Below, piece by piece: positions 9,616-17,648 of a stretch of DNA of 37,884 bases (position 1 is its first letter; the number at the start of each line of letters is the position of its first letter). Position numbers and translations under genes: made by a program. The DNA comes from an uncultured Oscillospiraceae bacterium. GTDB taxonomy: Bacteria > Bacillota > Clostridia > Oscillospirales > Oscillospiraceae. The DNA is taken from positions 1 to 37,884 of the forward strand of contig CANRIF010000011.1 of the NCBI GenBank assembly GCA_947630645.1, in the 5' to 3' direction. The notes under the pieces were generated by a model, which had not been told where the DNA came from, made no database searches, and saw nothing but the letters and a program-made list of their open reading frames with translations.

Positions 9616-10602
9616 TCAACCGCCGACCAGCAGTCCGGCAAGTTCCCCCGCCGCTCTCTCCCATACAGCTTCCTCCGCGGCGGGCCGGACATAAAACCCT
9701 CCGCCGTCCCGGAAGCGGGCATACTGCATCAGGCTTTCCTGTGCGTGCAGCGTTTCAAAGGAGCGCAGGCGCTCATATCTCCTGCAAAAGATCTGTTCCC
9801 GGTACGTCTCATATAGGTACGGCGCGGTCGTATACATCCGCATCTCCACCCGCGCGTCCAGTGCCGCGAGCGTCAGCGGGATCGTGCCGCAGTAGCCGGA
9901 CTCCACCACCAGGACCTTTTCCTCCTTTAGCCCGTCCAGCAGCCCGTGAAGCGCCTTTTCCAGCGCGGGCTTTCCCTTCAACACGGCGCGGATGCGGCTT
10001 TTGCAGAAGTCAGTGAACGCCCCGTGGTCTGTTACGCCGCTCTCCAGCGCCTCGTAGACGGGCAGCCGCAGGGCGTCGTCCGCCCCCTGTCCGGCCAGCT
10101 GACAGAGAAAGCGCCGGTTGATGACCCAGGGATACAGCCCCTCCCTGTCCTTCACCCGGTAATAGAGATACGGCAGGAAGGTGTCCCGGAGCAAAAACAC
10201 ATAGGCGGTGCCAGGCCGCCAGCCGATCCACTCGCAGTAACAGCGCAGTTCCCGCAGAAAAGGGTTTCCGGACGGGGACGCGGTCCCCGCCGCGCGCTTT
10301 GTAAGTTCCGCGCAGACCGTCTCCAGTTCTGTCTCCTGGCCGTATGCCGTGTCCGCGTCCAGCCTTTTCTGCACGGGAAACGGCCGCTCGCCCTGCCGCG
10401 CCAGAAGTTCTTTCAGCCTTGATACGGCGCGGTACTTGTTCTCCAGCGCGTCAGCCAGCGCCGTATAGCCCTCGTCCAGCAGGTCGTCCAGCAGCTTCAA
10501 AAGCTGCTTTGCCTCATATATCCCGCTCTCGTCCAGGCGCCGGCCCTCCAGCCGGTCCAGCGCCTGGGCGTAGTATTTCTCGTGAAAGGAGAGAAATCCC
10601 AT
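9616..10602 (-). CDS. Uncharacterised protein; weak resemblance to HAD-like domains of polysaccharide-biosynthesis proteins
   Basis: 328-aa ORF translationally coupled (TGACATG) to the TraX-like gene; motifs YVFLLRDTFLPYLYYR, LYPWVINRRFL, KVLVVESGYCGTIPLTLAAL. The HAD suggestion is pattern-based only. Confidence 0.6.
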   Translation of the reverse strand: MGFLSFHEKYYAQALDRLEGRRLDESGIYEAKQLLKLLDDLLDEGYTALADALENKYRAVSRLKELLARQGERPFPVQKRLDADTAYGQETELETVCAELTKRAAGTASPSGNPFLRELRCYCEWIGWRPGTAYVFLLRDTFLPYLYYRVKDREGLYPWVINRRFLCQLAGQGADDALRLPVYEALESGVTDHGAFTDFCKSRIRAVLKGKPALEKALHGLLDGLKEEKVLVVESGYCGTIPLTLAALDARVEMRMYTTAPYLYETYREQIFCRRYERLRSFETLHAQESLMQYARFRDGGGFYVRPAAEEAVWERAAGELAGLLVGG

Positions 10603-10603
10603 G

Positions 10604-11410
10604 TCAGGCCATGAACCGGACTACCAGCCACAGGATGATCAGGTGTGCCGGATACAGCGCGTAAAAGACGTATTTCGCCCAGGGCCGCCTCTCCAGAAGC
10701 CTTCCCCGTTCCCCGTCGTAGCACCAGAGGAAAAAGCCGGAGATGGGCGCCGTCACATAGGGCACGCTCACCGCGCAGCCTACCAGGATACGCAGGCCCT
10801 TTTTCTCTTGCAGCAGGTAATACACCGCCGCCAGCAGCAGCGTGGGCAGGCCGAACGCCCCCTGCAATATCATGCTCCACAGCACGGATGCCACCACGAT
10901 GCACCCCTGGGCGATCCGGTACTGCGCCCCCTTCCGGCTCTGGAACATCTCCAGCCCGTAGAGCATCATCAGCCCCAGCGCGTAGGTGAACATCACGTTC
11001 TGACCGGAGAAGTCCCACACCTTGCCGTTCATGGCCAGGTCGTAGGGCACCTCGCTCACCACGGCGAAGGCCAGCACCGTGAGGATATACCGCCGGAAGC
11101 TGGCGGTGTGCAGAAAGCCCTCCACCAACAGAAAGGCGAACACCGGGATCGCAAGCGCCCCGATGAACTGGAGCATGGTGGACCACGCGGACAGCGTCAT
11201 CAGCAGCGGGTCCGCCTCCAGCGCCGCCATCAGTTCCTCGGGGGTGTGTTCCGTGGCCTGCAAAAAACCGTTCTGGAAGACGGCGCGGCCGGCGGTGTAG
11301 AAAAAGGCCGCCGCGCAGCCGTAGACCTTCAGGGCCGTGCCGGACATCCGCAGGCGCAGAGGGGGCTTCTTCTGCCACTGGTCGTTCATCGTGTGGAGCG
11401 TCTCTCCCAT
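10604..11410 (-). CDS. TraX-family membrane acyltransferase-like protein
   Basis: Multi-TM; FIGALAIPVFAFLLVEGFLHTASFRRYILTVLAFAVVSEVPYDLAMNGKVWDFSGQNVMFTYALGLMMLYGLE matches the TraX pattern. Confidence 0.82.
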   Translation of the reverse strand: MGETLHTMNDQWQKKPPLRLRMSGTALKVYGCAAAFFYTAGRAVFQNGFLQATEHTPEELMAALEADPLLMTLSAWSTMLQFIGALAIPVFAFLLVEGFLHTASFRRYILTVLAFAVVSEVPYDLAMNGKVWDFSGQNVMFTYALGLMMLYGLEMFQSRKGAQYRIAQGCIVVASVLWSMILQGAFGLPTLLLAAVYYLLQEKKGLRILVGCAVSVPYVTAPISGFFLWCYDGERGRLLERRPWAKYVFYALYPAHLIILWLVVRFMA

Positions 11411-11422
11411 GGATATGCCTCC

Positions 11423-12529
11423 TTACAGCGCCCGGATGGTGTCCTGGGCCGGCAGCGCACGGCCCTCATAGTCAAACAGCGTCTGGTTGGCCCACTCGTT
11501 GCCGCCGGGCCCCTTCTCGCCCACATACCGCAGCGCCTCCTCCGACGCCCAGCCGCTGCCGCACACGGGTATCCACGCCGGCTCCCACCAGATGAAGCCT
11601 CTGCCCCAGCCGCCAGGCACGGCCCGTATGGCCGCCGCCAGGTCCCGGATGAAGTCGCTCTGGCCCTGGGGGGACATGGGATAGTCCACGCCCGCCGCCA
11701 GCTTCGCCGTGGCGGCCATGCCCTTGCGCTCGCCGGCGGAGAGGTCCTCGTAGGCCGCGTAATCCTCCAGCGTGAAGCCCATGCTTGTCTCCGCCACCAG
11801 CACGTCCTTCCCGTACAGGGCGGATATCTCCGCCATGCTCTGGGCCAGGCCGTCGATGGGGCCGTTCCAGAAGGGGTAATAACTCATGCCGATCACGTCG
11901 AAATCCGCGCCGCCCGCGGCGAAATACCGCTCCAACCAGGTCTTGTAAAGGGCCGCGTTGGGGCCGTTGTCCAGGTGGACCACCGCCTCCGTCCCCGGCA
12001 GGACCTCCCGCACCGCCCGCAGCCCCGCGTTCATGAAGCGGACGATGCCGTCCATGTCCGGCCAGCGGCCCAGGGGCCAGAGAAGGCCGTTGGTGATCTC
12101 GTTGCCCACCGCCACAATGTCCGGGGCCAGGTCCTGCTCCGCCAGGGACACGAGCGCGGAGCGGGTGAAGGCGTAGACAGCCTCTTCCAGCGCCGCCGCG
12201 TCCAGGCCACGCCACGCCTTCGGCATGATCTGCTTGCCCGGGTCAGCCCAAAAGTCGCTGTAATGGAAGTCAAGCATCCACCGACAGCCCAGGTCCTTGG
12301 CCCGCCGGGCCAATATCGCCGTCCGCCCCAGGTCGTTGGTGCCCGCGCCATAGGGCCGGCCCTTCTCGTCATAAGGGTCGTTCCATAGCCGCAGCCGCAC
12401 CAGGTCCATCCCGTGCCGGCGCAAAATGGTCATAGCGTCGCCGGGGCCGGCCTCGTCGGTGAACCGGCCGCCGTGTTCCTCCACGTCCAGCAGGCTGGAC
12501 AGGTCCATCCCCTTGATGAATCCGTTCAA
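11423..12529 (-). CDS. Arabinogalactan endo-beta-1,4-galactanase (GH53), no signal peptide
   Basis: FIKGMDLSSLLDVEEHGGRF, MDLVRLRLWNDPYDE, GCRWMLDFHYSDFWADPGKQIMPKAW, VAVGNEITNGLLWPLG (acid/base Glu), VLVAETSMGF (nucleophile Glu). Confidence 0.94.
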   Translation of the reverse strand: MNGFIKGMDLSSLLDVEEHGGRFTDEAGPGDAMTILRRHGMDLVRLRLWNDPYDEKGRPYGAGTNDLGRTAILARRAKDLGCRWMLDFHYSDFWADPGKQIMPKAWRGLDAAALEEAVYAFTRSALVSLAEQDLAPDIVAVGNEITNGLLWPLGRWPDMDGIVRFMNAGLRAVREVLPGTEAVVHLDNGPNAALYKTWLERYFAAGGADFDVIGMSYYPFWNGPIDGLAQSMAEISALYGKDVLVAETSMGFTLEDYAAYEDLSAGERKGMAATAKLAAGVDYPMSPQGQSDFIRDLAAAIRAVPGGWGRGFIWWEPAWIPVCGSGWASEEALRYVGEKGPGGNEWANQTLFDYEGRALPAQDTIRAL

Positions 12530-12765
12530 GCCTTGCCGTCCTCCCCGGAGAAATCCTCAAAGTCCGTGAAGCGCCGGTACATGGCCCCATAGCGGAAGCG
12601 GGCCATGCGGTTTTTCTCCTGCACGTCCGCCTCGCTGCCCCGGTACTGGCAGCGGATGCAGTAATACTCGTCCCTGTCCTTATCGTAGAACATATCGATG
12701 TCCAGGTCCCGCATGAAGCAGGACGGGCAGCGGTAATTCAGTCTGCCCTTTCCAGCTTGAGCCAT
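12526..12765 (-). CDS. Small CXXC...CXXC zinc-ribbon protein
   Basis: RCPSCFMRDLDIDMFYDKDRDEYYCIRCQYRG; overlaps its upstream neighbour by 28 nt and shares ATGA with the GH53 start. Confidence 0.75.
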   Translation of the reverse strand: MAQAGKGRLNYRCPSCFMRDLDIDMFYDKDRDEYYCIRCQYRGSEADVQEKNRMARFRYGAMYRRFTDFEDFSGEDGKA

Positions 12766-14576
12766 GTGGCAAAGACCTCCTTTTCTCTCAACGTGCCTGT
12801 GTAACCCAGGGTGAACATGGGGCTGAAGGCGTAGCCCTCCCGGACGTAGCCCGTCTTGTCCCGGCCCTGGCAGGCCATGGATACTTTCGTCTTGATGGGC
12901 GGGATGACGCAGGACACGCTATCCGCCCCGGATGCCGACGCCTCCCGGCACTTGTACTCGTAGGGGATGGTCTGCACGCTCTCCCCCGCCGACACCGCCA
13001 GCGTCAGACTGGTCATGTCCTCCGGGTACTCGGTGGTGCCGTAGCAGGCCACCATATACTCATTGACCGTCACCTCGGCGGCCGGGTCGCTCATAGACAG
13101 CACCCGCCGCTCGATCTTGATGTCCCCCGTCCCCTCCGGGAAGGTGATCACGGTCTGCAATTTGATCGTCAGGTCGGAAAACTCGATGTCCACCGGGTCC
13201 AGGGTCAGCACCCGGTCACCGCCCTGCTGGGAGAAGTGGCTGTGGGTCCGGCACAGGCACAGGTCCACCTCCTCGCCGCCATGGCACACCTTGGCGCTGC
13301 GGACGGTCCCCTCCCCGGCGTAGTGGGTGAAGTAGCCGGCCCGGTATTTCTCCTGGATAAGGAAGGGGTAGCTGGCGTCCTGGACGTGGGGCGTGCCGAT
13401 GCCCACGGGCCATTCCAGCTTGGCGGCGTAGGGCCGCAGGTCCACGATGGCGCCGCCCTGGTCCATGTTGACGCAGGCCCGCATATAGGGGTCGCAGTAC
13501 CAGAAAAGCTGCTTGTCGCTGCCGTAGAGGATATCCCGCCACAGGGCGCACTCCGGCTCGGTGTAGGTCTTTTTTGCCCGGTAGAAGTCGGCAAACTCGC
13601 TCATGGTCATGTCGGTGAGCTTGCCCTCTTTTTTCAGCTGGCCGTAATAGGCGCAGCCGTCCTCGTAGGACTTTTTCAGCAGCTCGTAGGGCGCCTCCCA
13701 CCGGCCCATCTTGTTCATCCAGCCGGGTCCCACGAACATCATATTGTAGGCGTAGCCGTTGTTGAACTTGGCAAGGGAGCGATATTGGTCGATCAGGTTG
13801 TAGAGATAGGGGTACTCCCAGGTGTCCGCATCGTAGATCATGCCCCGCAGCACGTTCTGCGGGTGGGTGCCGAAGTTGGAGCCATTGCCGTCATAGCAGG
13901 CCAGCAGGTCCCGGGACAGGTGCGGGATCGCCACGATGCCGCTGTCCTCGGCCGCGTTCGCGGCAGGGGCGTGGGTGTTCTGCTTGGACGGGATCCAGGG
14001 CGCCCAGGGGCCGCCGTCCATCAGGGTGTACCAGGAGTTGTTGCAGGTGTGGTAGGCCTTCGGCCCCTCCTCCCAGCAGGTAGCCACGGCGCACTTGACG
14101 CTGGGGTATTCCGCCTTGATGAAGTTGATAAGGTCCGCGTCCATGTAATAGGACCCGGTGGATCCGGGATAGAAACCGAAGGCGTCGTGGAACTTCTCGA
14201 ACACGTCCCGGACGATGGCCTTCTTGTCCTCCATGGAGAACATCCAGATACAGAAATCCTTGGTCTTATACTTGGCCCGGAACTGCTCACAGGGCAGGCC
14301 CAGGAGGCTCAAGGCGATCTCGTCGCCGTACTTTTCATGGTGTTCCTTGGCGATGGCCACGGCCTCGGCGTTGAAGAGGCTGGCATAGGTCATCTGGATG
14401 GTGGTCTTCAGGCCGTTGTCATGGGCGATCTGCTGCTGGGTCTTGAAGATATCCAGGCTCTCGGTCAGAAGGGCCTTGCGGCCGATGTCCTCGGCCTTGC
14501 CCTGGCCGGTGACCTTCTCGGCGTACTCCGGCACCATCTCCGGCCGGTGGATGATGTTGACGATGAACTGGTCCAT
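12738..14576 (-). CDS. Uncharacterised ~612-aa protein, candidate carbohydrate-active enzyme (polysaccharide deacetylase/alpha-mannosidase-like barrel suspected)
   Basis: Long ORF from MDQFIVNIIHRPEMVPEYAEKVTG with GGGAGGG RBS; coupled to GH53 and divergent from GH42. Fold suggestion rests on layout (N-terminal catalytic-like region plus C-terminal beta-rich region), not on a named motif. Confidence 0.75.
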   Translation of the reverse strand: MDQFIVNIIHRPEMVPEYAEKVTGQGKAEDIGRKALLTESLDIFKTQQQIAHDNGLKTTIQMTYASLFNAEAVAIAKEHHEKYGDEIALSLLGLPCEQFRAKYKTKDFCIWMFSMEDKKAIVRDVFEKFHDAFGFYPGSTGSYYMDADLINFIKAEYPSVKCAVATCWEEGPKAYHTCNNSWYTLMDGGPWAPWIPSKQNTHAPAANAAEDSGIVAIPHLSRDLLACYDGNGSNFGTHPQNVLRGMIYDADTWEYPYLYNLIDQYRSLAKFNNGYAYNMMFVGPGWMNKMGRWEAPYELLKKSYEDGCAYYGQLKKEGKLTDMTMSEFADFYRAKKTYTEPECALWRDILYGSDKQLFWYCDPYMRACVNMDQGGAIVDLRPYAAKLEWPVGIGTPHVQDASYPFLIQEKYRAGYFTHYAGEGTVRSAKVCHGGEEVDLCLCRTHSHFSQQGGDRVLTLDPVDIEFSDLTIKLQTVITFPEGTGDIKIERRVLSMSDPAAEVTVNEYMVACYGTTEYPEDMTSLTLAVSAGESVQTIPYEYKCREASASGADSVSCVIPPIKTKVSMACQGRDKTGYVREGYAFSPMFTLGYTGTLREKEVFATWLKLERAD

Positions 14577-14604
14577 AGGCTGTTCCCTCCCGCGTCGGAC
14601 GCGC

Positions 14605-14636
14605 AGAAAAATATGTCTTTTCAGGAGAAAAATATG
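14605..14636. repeat. Two perfect copies of AGAAAAATATG, 21 bp start to start, candidate operator
   Basis: Copies at 14605-14615 and 14626-14636 in the divergent GH42/unknown-protein intergenic region. Confidence 0.7.
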
Positions 14637-14689
14637 ATGTATAATAAGTTTATCAGCAATCCATCGCCCCGTCAAGTGGAGGGTAGATC

Positions 14690-16693
14690 ATGATAGACAA
14701 ATTGCTTTACGGCGCGGCGTACTACGCCGAGTATATGCCGGAGGAGCGCATCGAAAAGGACATGGAGCTGCTCGCCGCGGCGGGTTTTGACCTGATCCGG
14801 GTGGCGGAGTCCGCCTGGAGTACCTGGGAGCCGAGGGACGGCGTATTTGATTTCTCCCTGCTCACGCGGGTGCTGGACGCGGCCCAGGCCCACGGCATAG
14901 CCGTCATCGTGGGCACGCCCACCTATGCCATCCCCCCGTGGCTGGCGCAGAAATACCCAGACGTGATGGCGGACACCCACGCCGGCCCCTGCCGCTACGG
15001 CCACCGGCAGAACTTCGACCTGACCCACCCCGGTTACCGCTTCCACGCCGAGCGCATCATCCGCCGGCTCATGGAGGCTGTGGCCGCCCACCCCGCCGTC
15101 ATCGGCTATCAGCTGGACAATGAGACAAAGCCCTACGACACCTGCTCGCCCCGGGCGCAGGCCCTGTTTAAGGACTGGCTCAAAGAACGCTTCGGCACTG
15201 TGGAGGCTTTCAACGCCGAGATGGGCCTCGCCTACTGGTCCAACTCCATCGCGGACTGGGACGAACTGCCCGACGTGCGCGGGACCATCAACGGCAGTCT
15301 GGGCGCGGAGTACGCCGCCTTTCAGCGCCATCTGGTGACGGAGTTTCTGCTCTGGCAGCGGTCCATCGTGGACGAATACCGGCGGCCGGATCAGTTCGTC
15401 ACCCACAATTTCGACTACGAGTGGCGCAACTACTCCTTCGGCTTACAGCCGGACGCGGACCAGTTCGAGGCCGCCGCGGCGGTGGACATCGCTGGGTGCG
15501 ACATCTACCACCCCGGCGAGGACGCTCTCACCGGGGCGGAGATCGCCTTCGGCGGCGCCCTGGCCCGGGGGCTGAAAAAGTCCAACTACCTGGTCCTGGA
15601 GACACAGGCCCAGGGCAATTTTGGGTGGCTGCCCTACCCCGGCCAGCTGCGGCTGCAAGCCCTGGCCCACATCGCCTCCGGCGCGGACGGCGTGGAGTAC
15701 TGGCACTGGCACAGCATCCACAACGCCATCGAGAGTTACTGGAAGGGCGTTTTGAGCCACGATATGGCCCCGGGCCAGACGTACCGGGAGGCGGCCCAGA
15801 TCGGCGCGGAGCTGCAAAAACTCTCCCCTCACCTGCTGCATCTGCAAAAACACAGCCGGGTGGCCGTGATGGTCAGCAACCGCTCCCAGACAGGCCTGGC
15901 CTGGTTCCCCACCTGCCAGCAGGGCGAGACGCCGGACAAGAATTACAGCGACTACCTGCGCTGGCTCTGCGACAGCCTCTATCGGCTGAACGTGGAGTAC
16001 GACATCGTCTCTGACGCCCAGCGTGACTTTTCCGGCTACGATCTGCTGGTGCTGCCCTGCCTTTACGCCGCGGACGAGGACCTGCTGCGGGCTGTGGACG
16101 GGTATGTGAAGGACGGCGGACATCTGCTGGCCACGTTCCGCACCGGCTTTGCGGATCGATACCTCAAGATATACCACGACGCCCAGCCCCACCTGCTCAC
16201 CCGCTGCCTGGGCCTGACCTACGACCGATTCACCAAGCCCGTGGGCGTGACCCTGGCCTCGGACGCCATCGCCCTGCCGGATGATACGCCCGTCACGGAC
16301 TGGATGGAACTGCCGGAACTGCGCGGCGCCCGGGCGCTGTGCGTATACGACCACCCGTTCTGGGGCGGCATCCCCGCCGTGACCGAGAACGACTACGGCG
16401 CGGGCCGGGCAGCCTACCTGGCCGCCTGCTTCTCCCCCGCCGGGCTGGACGCGGTGCTGGAGGCGCTGCTGCCCCGGCTGGGCGTGGACGTGCCCCGGGA
16501 GCGGTTCCCCCTGGTGGTGCGGCGCGGCGTCAACGGAATGGGCCGGGAGGTCACATTCTACTTCAACTTCTCCTCCTCGCCACTCCCCGTGCCGGACCAC
16601 CCCGCCGGGACCCTTCTGCCGGAGGAGACGGCCCTGGCCCCGGATACGCCCATAGAGCTGCCGCCCTGGGGCGCGGTCCTTTTGGAACAATAG
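14690..16693 (+). CDS. Beta-galactosidase, GH42
   Basis: LLYGAAYYAEYMPEERIEKDMELLAAAGFDLIRVAESAWSTWEPRDGVFDF; VIGYQLDNETKPYDT (acid/base); YLVLETQAQG (nucleophile); GADGVEYWHWHS. Confidence 0.95.
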   Translation: MIDKLLYGAAYYAEYMPEERIEKDMELLAAAGFDLIRVAESAWSTWEPRDGVFDFSLLTRVLDAAQAHGIAVIVGTPTYAIPPWLAQKYPDVMADTHAGPCRYGHRQNFDLTHPGYRFHAERIIRRLMEAVAAHPAVIGYQLDNETKPYDTCSPRAQALFKDWLKERFGTVEAFNAEMGLAYWSNSIADWDELPDVRGTINGSLGAEYAAFQRHLVTEFLLWQRSIVDEYRRPDQFVTHNFDYEWRNYSFGLQPDADQFEAAAAVDIAGCDIYHPGEDALTGAEIAFGGALARGLKKSNYLVLETQAQGNFGWLPYPGQLRLQALAHIASGADGVEYWHWHSIHNAIESYWKGVLSHDMAPGQTYREAAQIGAELQKLSPHLLHLQKHSRVAVMVSNRSQTGLAWFPTCQQGETPDKNYSDYLRWLCDSLYRLNVEYDIVSDAQRDFSGYDLLVLPCLYAADEDLLRAVDGYVKDGGHLLATFRTGFADRYLKIYHDAQPHLLTRCLGLTYDRFTKPVGVTLASDAIALPDDTPVTDWMELPELRGARALCVYDHPFWGGIPAVTENDYGAGRAAYLAACFSPAGLDAVLEALLPRLGVDVPRERFPLVVRRGVNGMGREVTFYFNFSSSPLPVPDHPAGTLLPEETALAPDTPIELPPWGAVLLEQ

Positions 16694-16711
16694 CACACGC
16701 AAAAAACTGAG

Positions 16712-16788
16712 CCGGCTGGGACCGTGCCGGCGGCCGCACATTGACGGGAGCATCTCGCCAGTGCGGACGCAGGTATGGTCCCAGCCGG
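16712..16788 (+). repeat. Long nested inverted repeat / structured RNA candidate
   Basis: 17-bp outer stem CCGGCTGGGACCGTGCC / GGTATGGTCCCAGCCGG (two G-U only on + RNA) enclosing a 43-nt loop with inner CCGCAC/GTGCGG pairing. Confidence 0.7.
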
Positions 16789-16800
16789 ACCTCACATATA

Positions 16801-16847
16801 CCAAGACCGACCCAGGCAGTATCTATGTCTGGGCCGGTCTTTCTTAT
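16801..16847 (+). terminator. Terminator downstream of GH42
   Basis: AAGACCGACCCAGGCA-GTATCTA-TGTCTGGGCCGGTCTT then TCTTAT; a G-U pair favours + strand RNA. Confidence 0.8.
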
Positions 16848-16853
16848 CCCTAC

Positions 16854-17648
16854 TTATGCCAGCAGGGTCTTGTCGCTCTGGATGCTGCTGCCGCTGATCT
16901 CGGCGAACTTGTCCAGCAATTCTTTCATGGTCAGGTGGGCCTTCTCCTCCCCGGCCACGTCGAAGATGATCTTGCCCTCGTTCATCATGATAAGACGGTT
17001 GCCGTGGGCGATGGCGTCCTTCATGTTGTGGGTGACCATGAACGCGGTCAGGTGGTTCACCTCGATGACGGCGTCAGTGGTGTTGAGGACCGTCTCGGCG
17101 GTCTTGGGGTCCAGGGCGGCGGTATGCTCGTCCAGCAGCAATACCTTGGGCTTTTGCAGCGTGGCCATCAGCAGCGTCAGCGCCTGGCGCTGTCCGCCGG
17201 ACAGCAGCCCCACCTTGGAGGTCATGCGGTCCTCCAGGCCCAGGCCCAGGTCCCGCAGCAGTTCCCGGTACTCCTCCTGCTCCCGGCGGGTGATGCCGGG
17301 CATGAGGGTGCGGCTCTTGCCCCGGCGCTTGGCCAGGGCGAGGTTCTCCTGGATCTGCATGGTGGCAGCGGTGCCGTTCATGGGATCCTGGAACACCCGG
17401 CCCAGGAACTTGGCCCGCTTATGTTCGGGCAGCGCGGTCACGTCCTGGCCGTCGATGACGATGGAGCCAGAGTCAATGGGCCACACGCCGGCGATGGCGT
17501 TGAGGACCGTGGACTTGCCCGCGCCGTTGGAGCCGATGACGGTGACGAAGTCCCCCTCGTTCAGCGTCAGGTCGATGCCGTTGAGGGCGCGCTTCTCGTT
17601 CACGGTGCCGGGGTTGAAGGTCTTATAGACGTTGTGCAGTTCAAGCAT
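16854..17648 (-). CDS. ABC transporter ATP-binding protein, TrpZ-type
   Basis: LHNVYKTFNPGTVNEKRALNGIDLTLNEGDFVTVIGSNGAGKSTVLNAIAG; LLSGGQRQALTLLMATLQKPKVLLLDEHTAALDPKTAE. Confidence 0.93.
   Translation of the reverse strand: MLELHNVYKTFNPGTVNEKRALNGIDLTLNEGDFVTVIGSNGAGKSTVLNAIAGVWPIDSGSIVIDGQDVTALPEHKRAKFLGRVFQDPMNGTAATMQIQENLALAKRRGKSRTLMPGITRREQEEYRELLRDLGLGLEDRMTSKVGLLSGGQRQALTLLMATLQKPKVLLLDEHTAALDPKTAETVLNTTDAVIEVNHLTAFMVTHNMKDAIAHGNRLIMMNEGKIIFDVAGEEKAHLTMKELLDKFAEISGSSIQSDKTLLA

Noticed and set aside
10601-12388. 595-aa + strand ORF antisense to TraX-like/GH53 genes
   Set aside because: His/Gly/Arg-rich shadow translation; minus strand has recognisable families.
13236-14693. 485-aa + strand ORF antisense to the uncharacterised 12738-14576 gene
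   Set aside because: Val/Gly/His-rich shadow composition, no RBS; the minus ORF has natural composition, RBS and operon coupling.
15443-16804. 453-aa minus-strand ORF antisense to GH42
   Set aside because: Shadow ORF; GH42 on + has both catalytic motifs.
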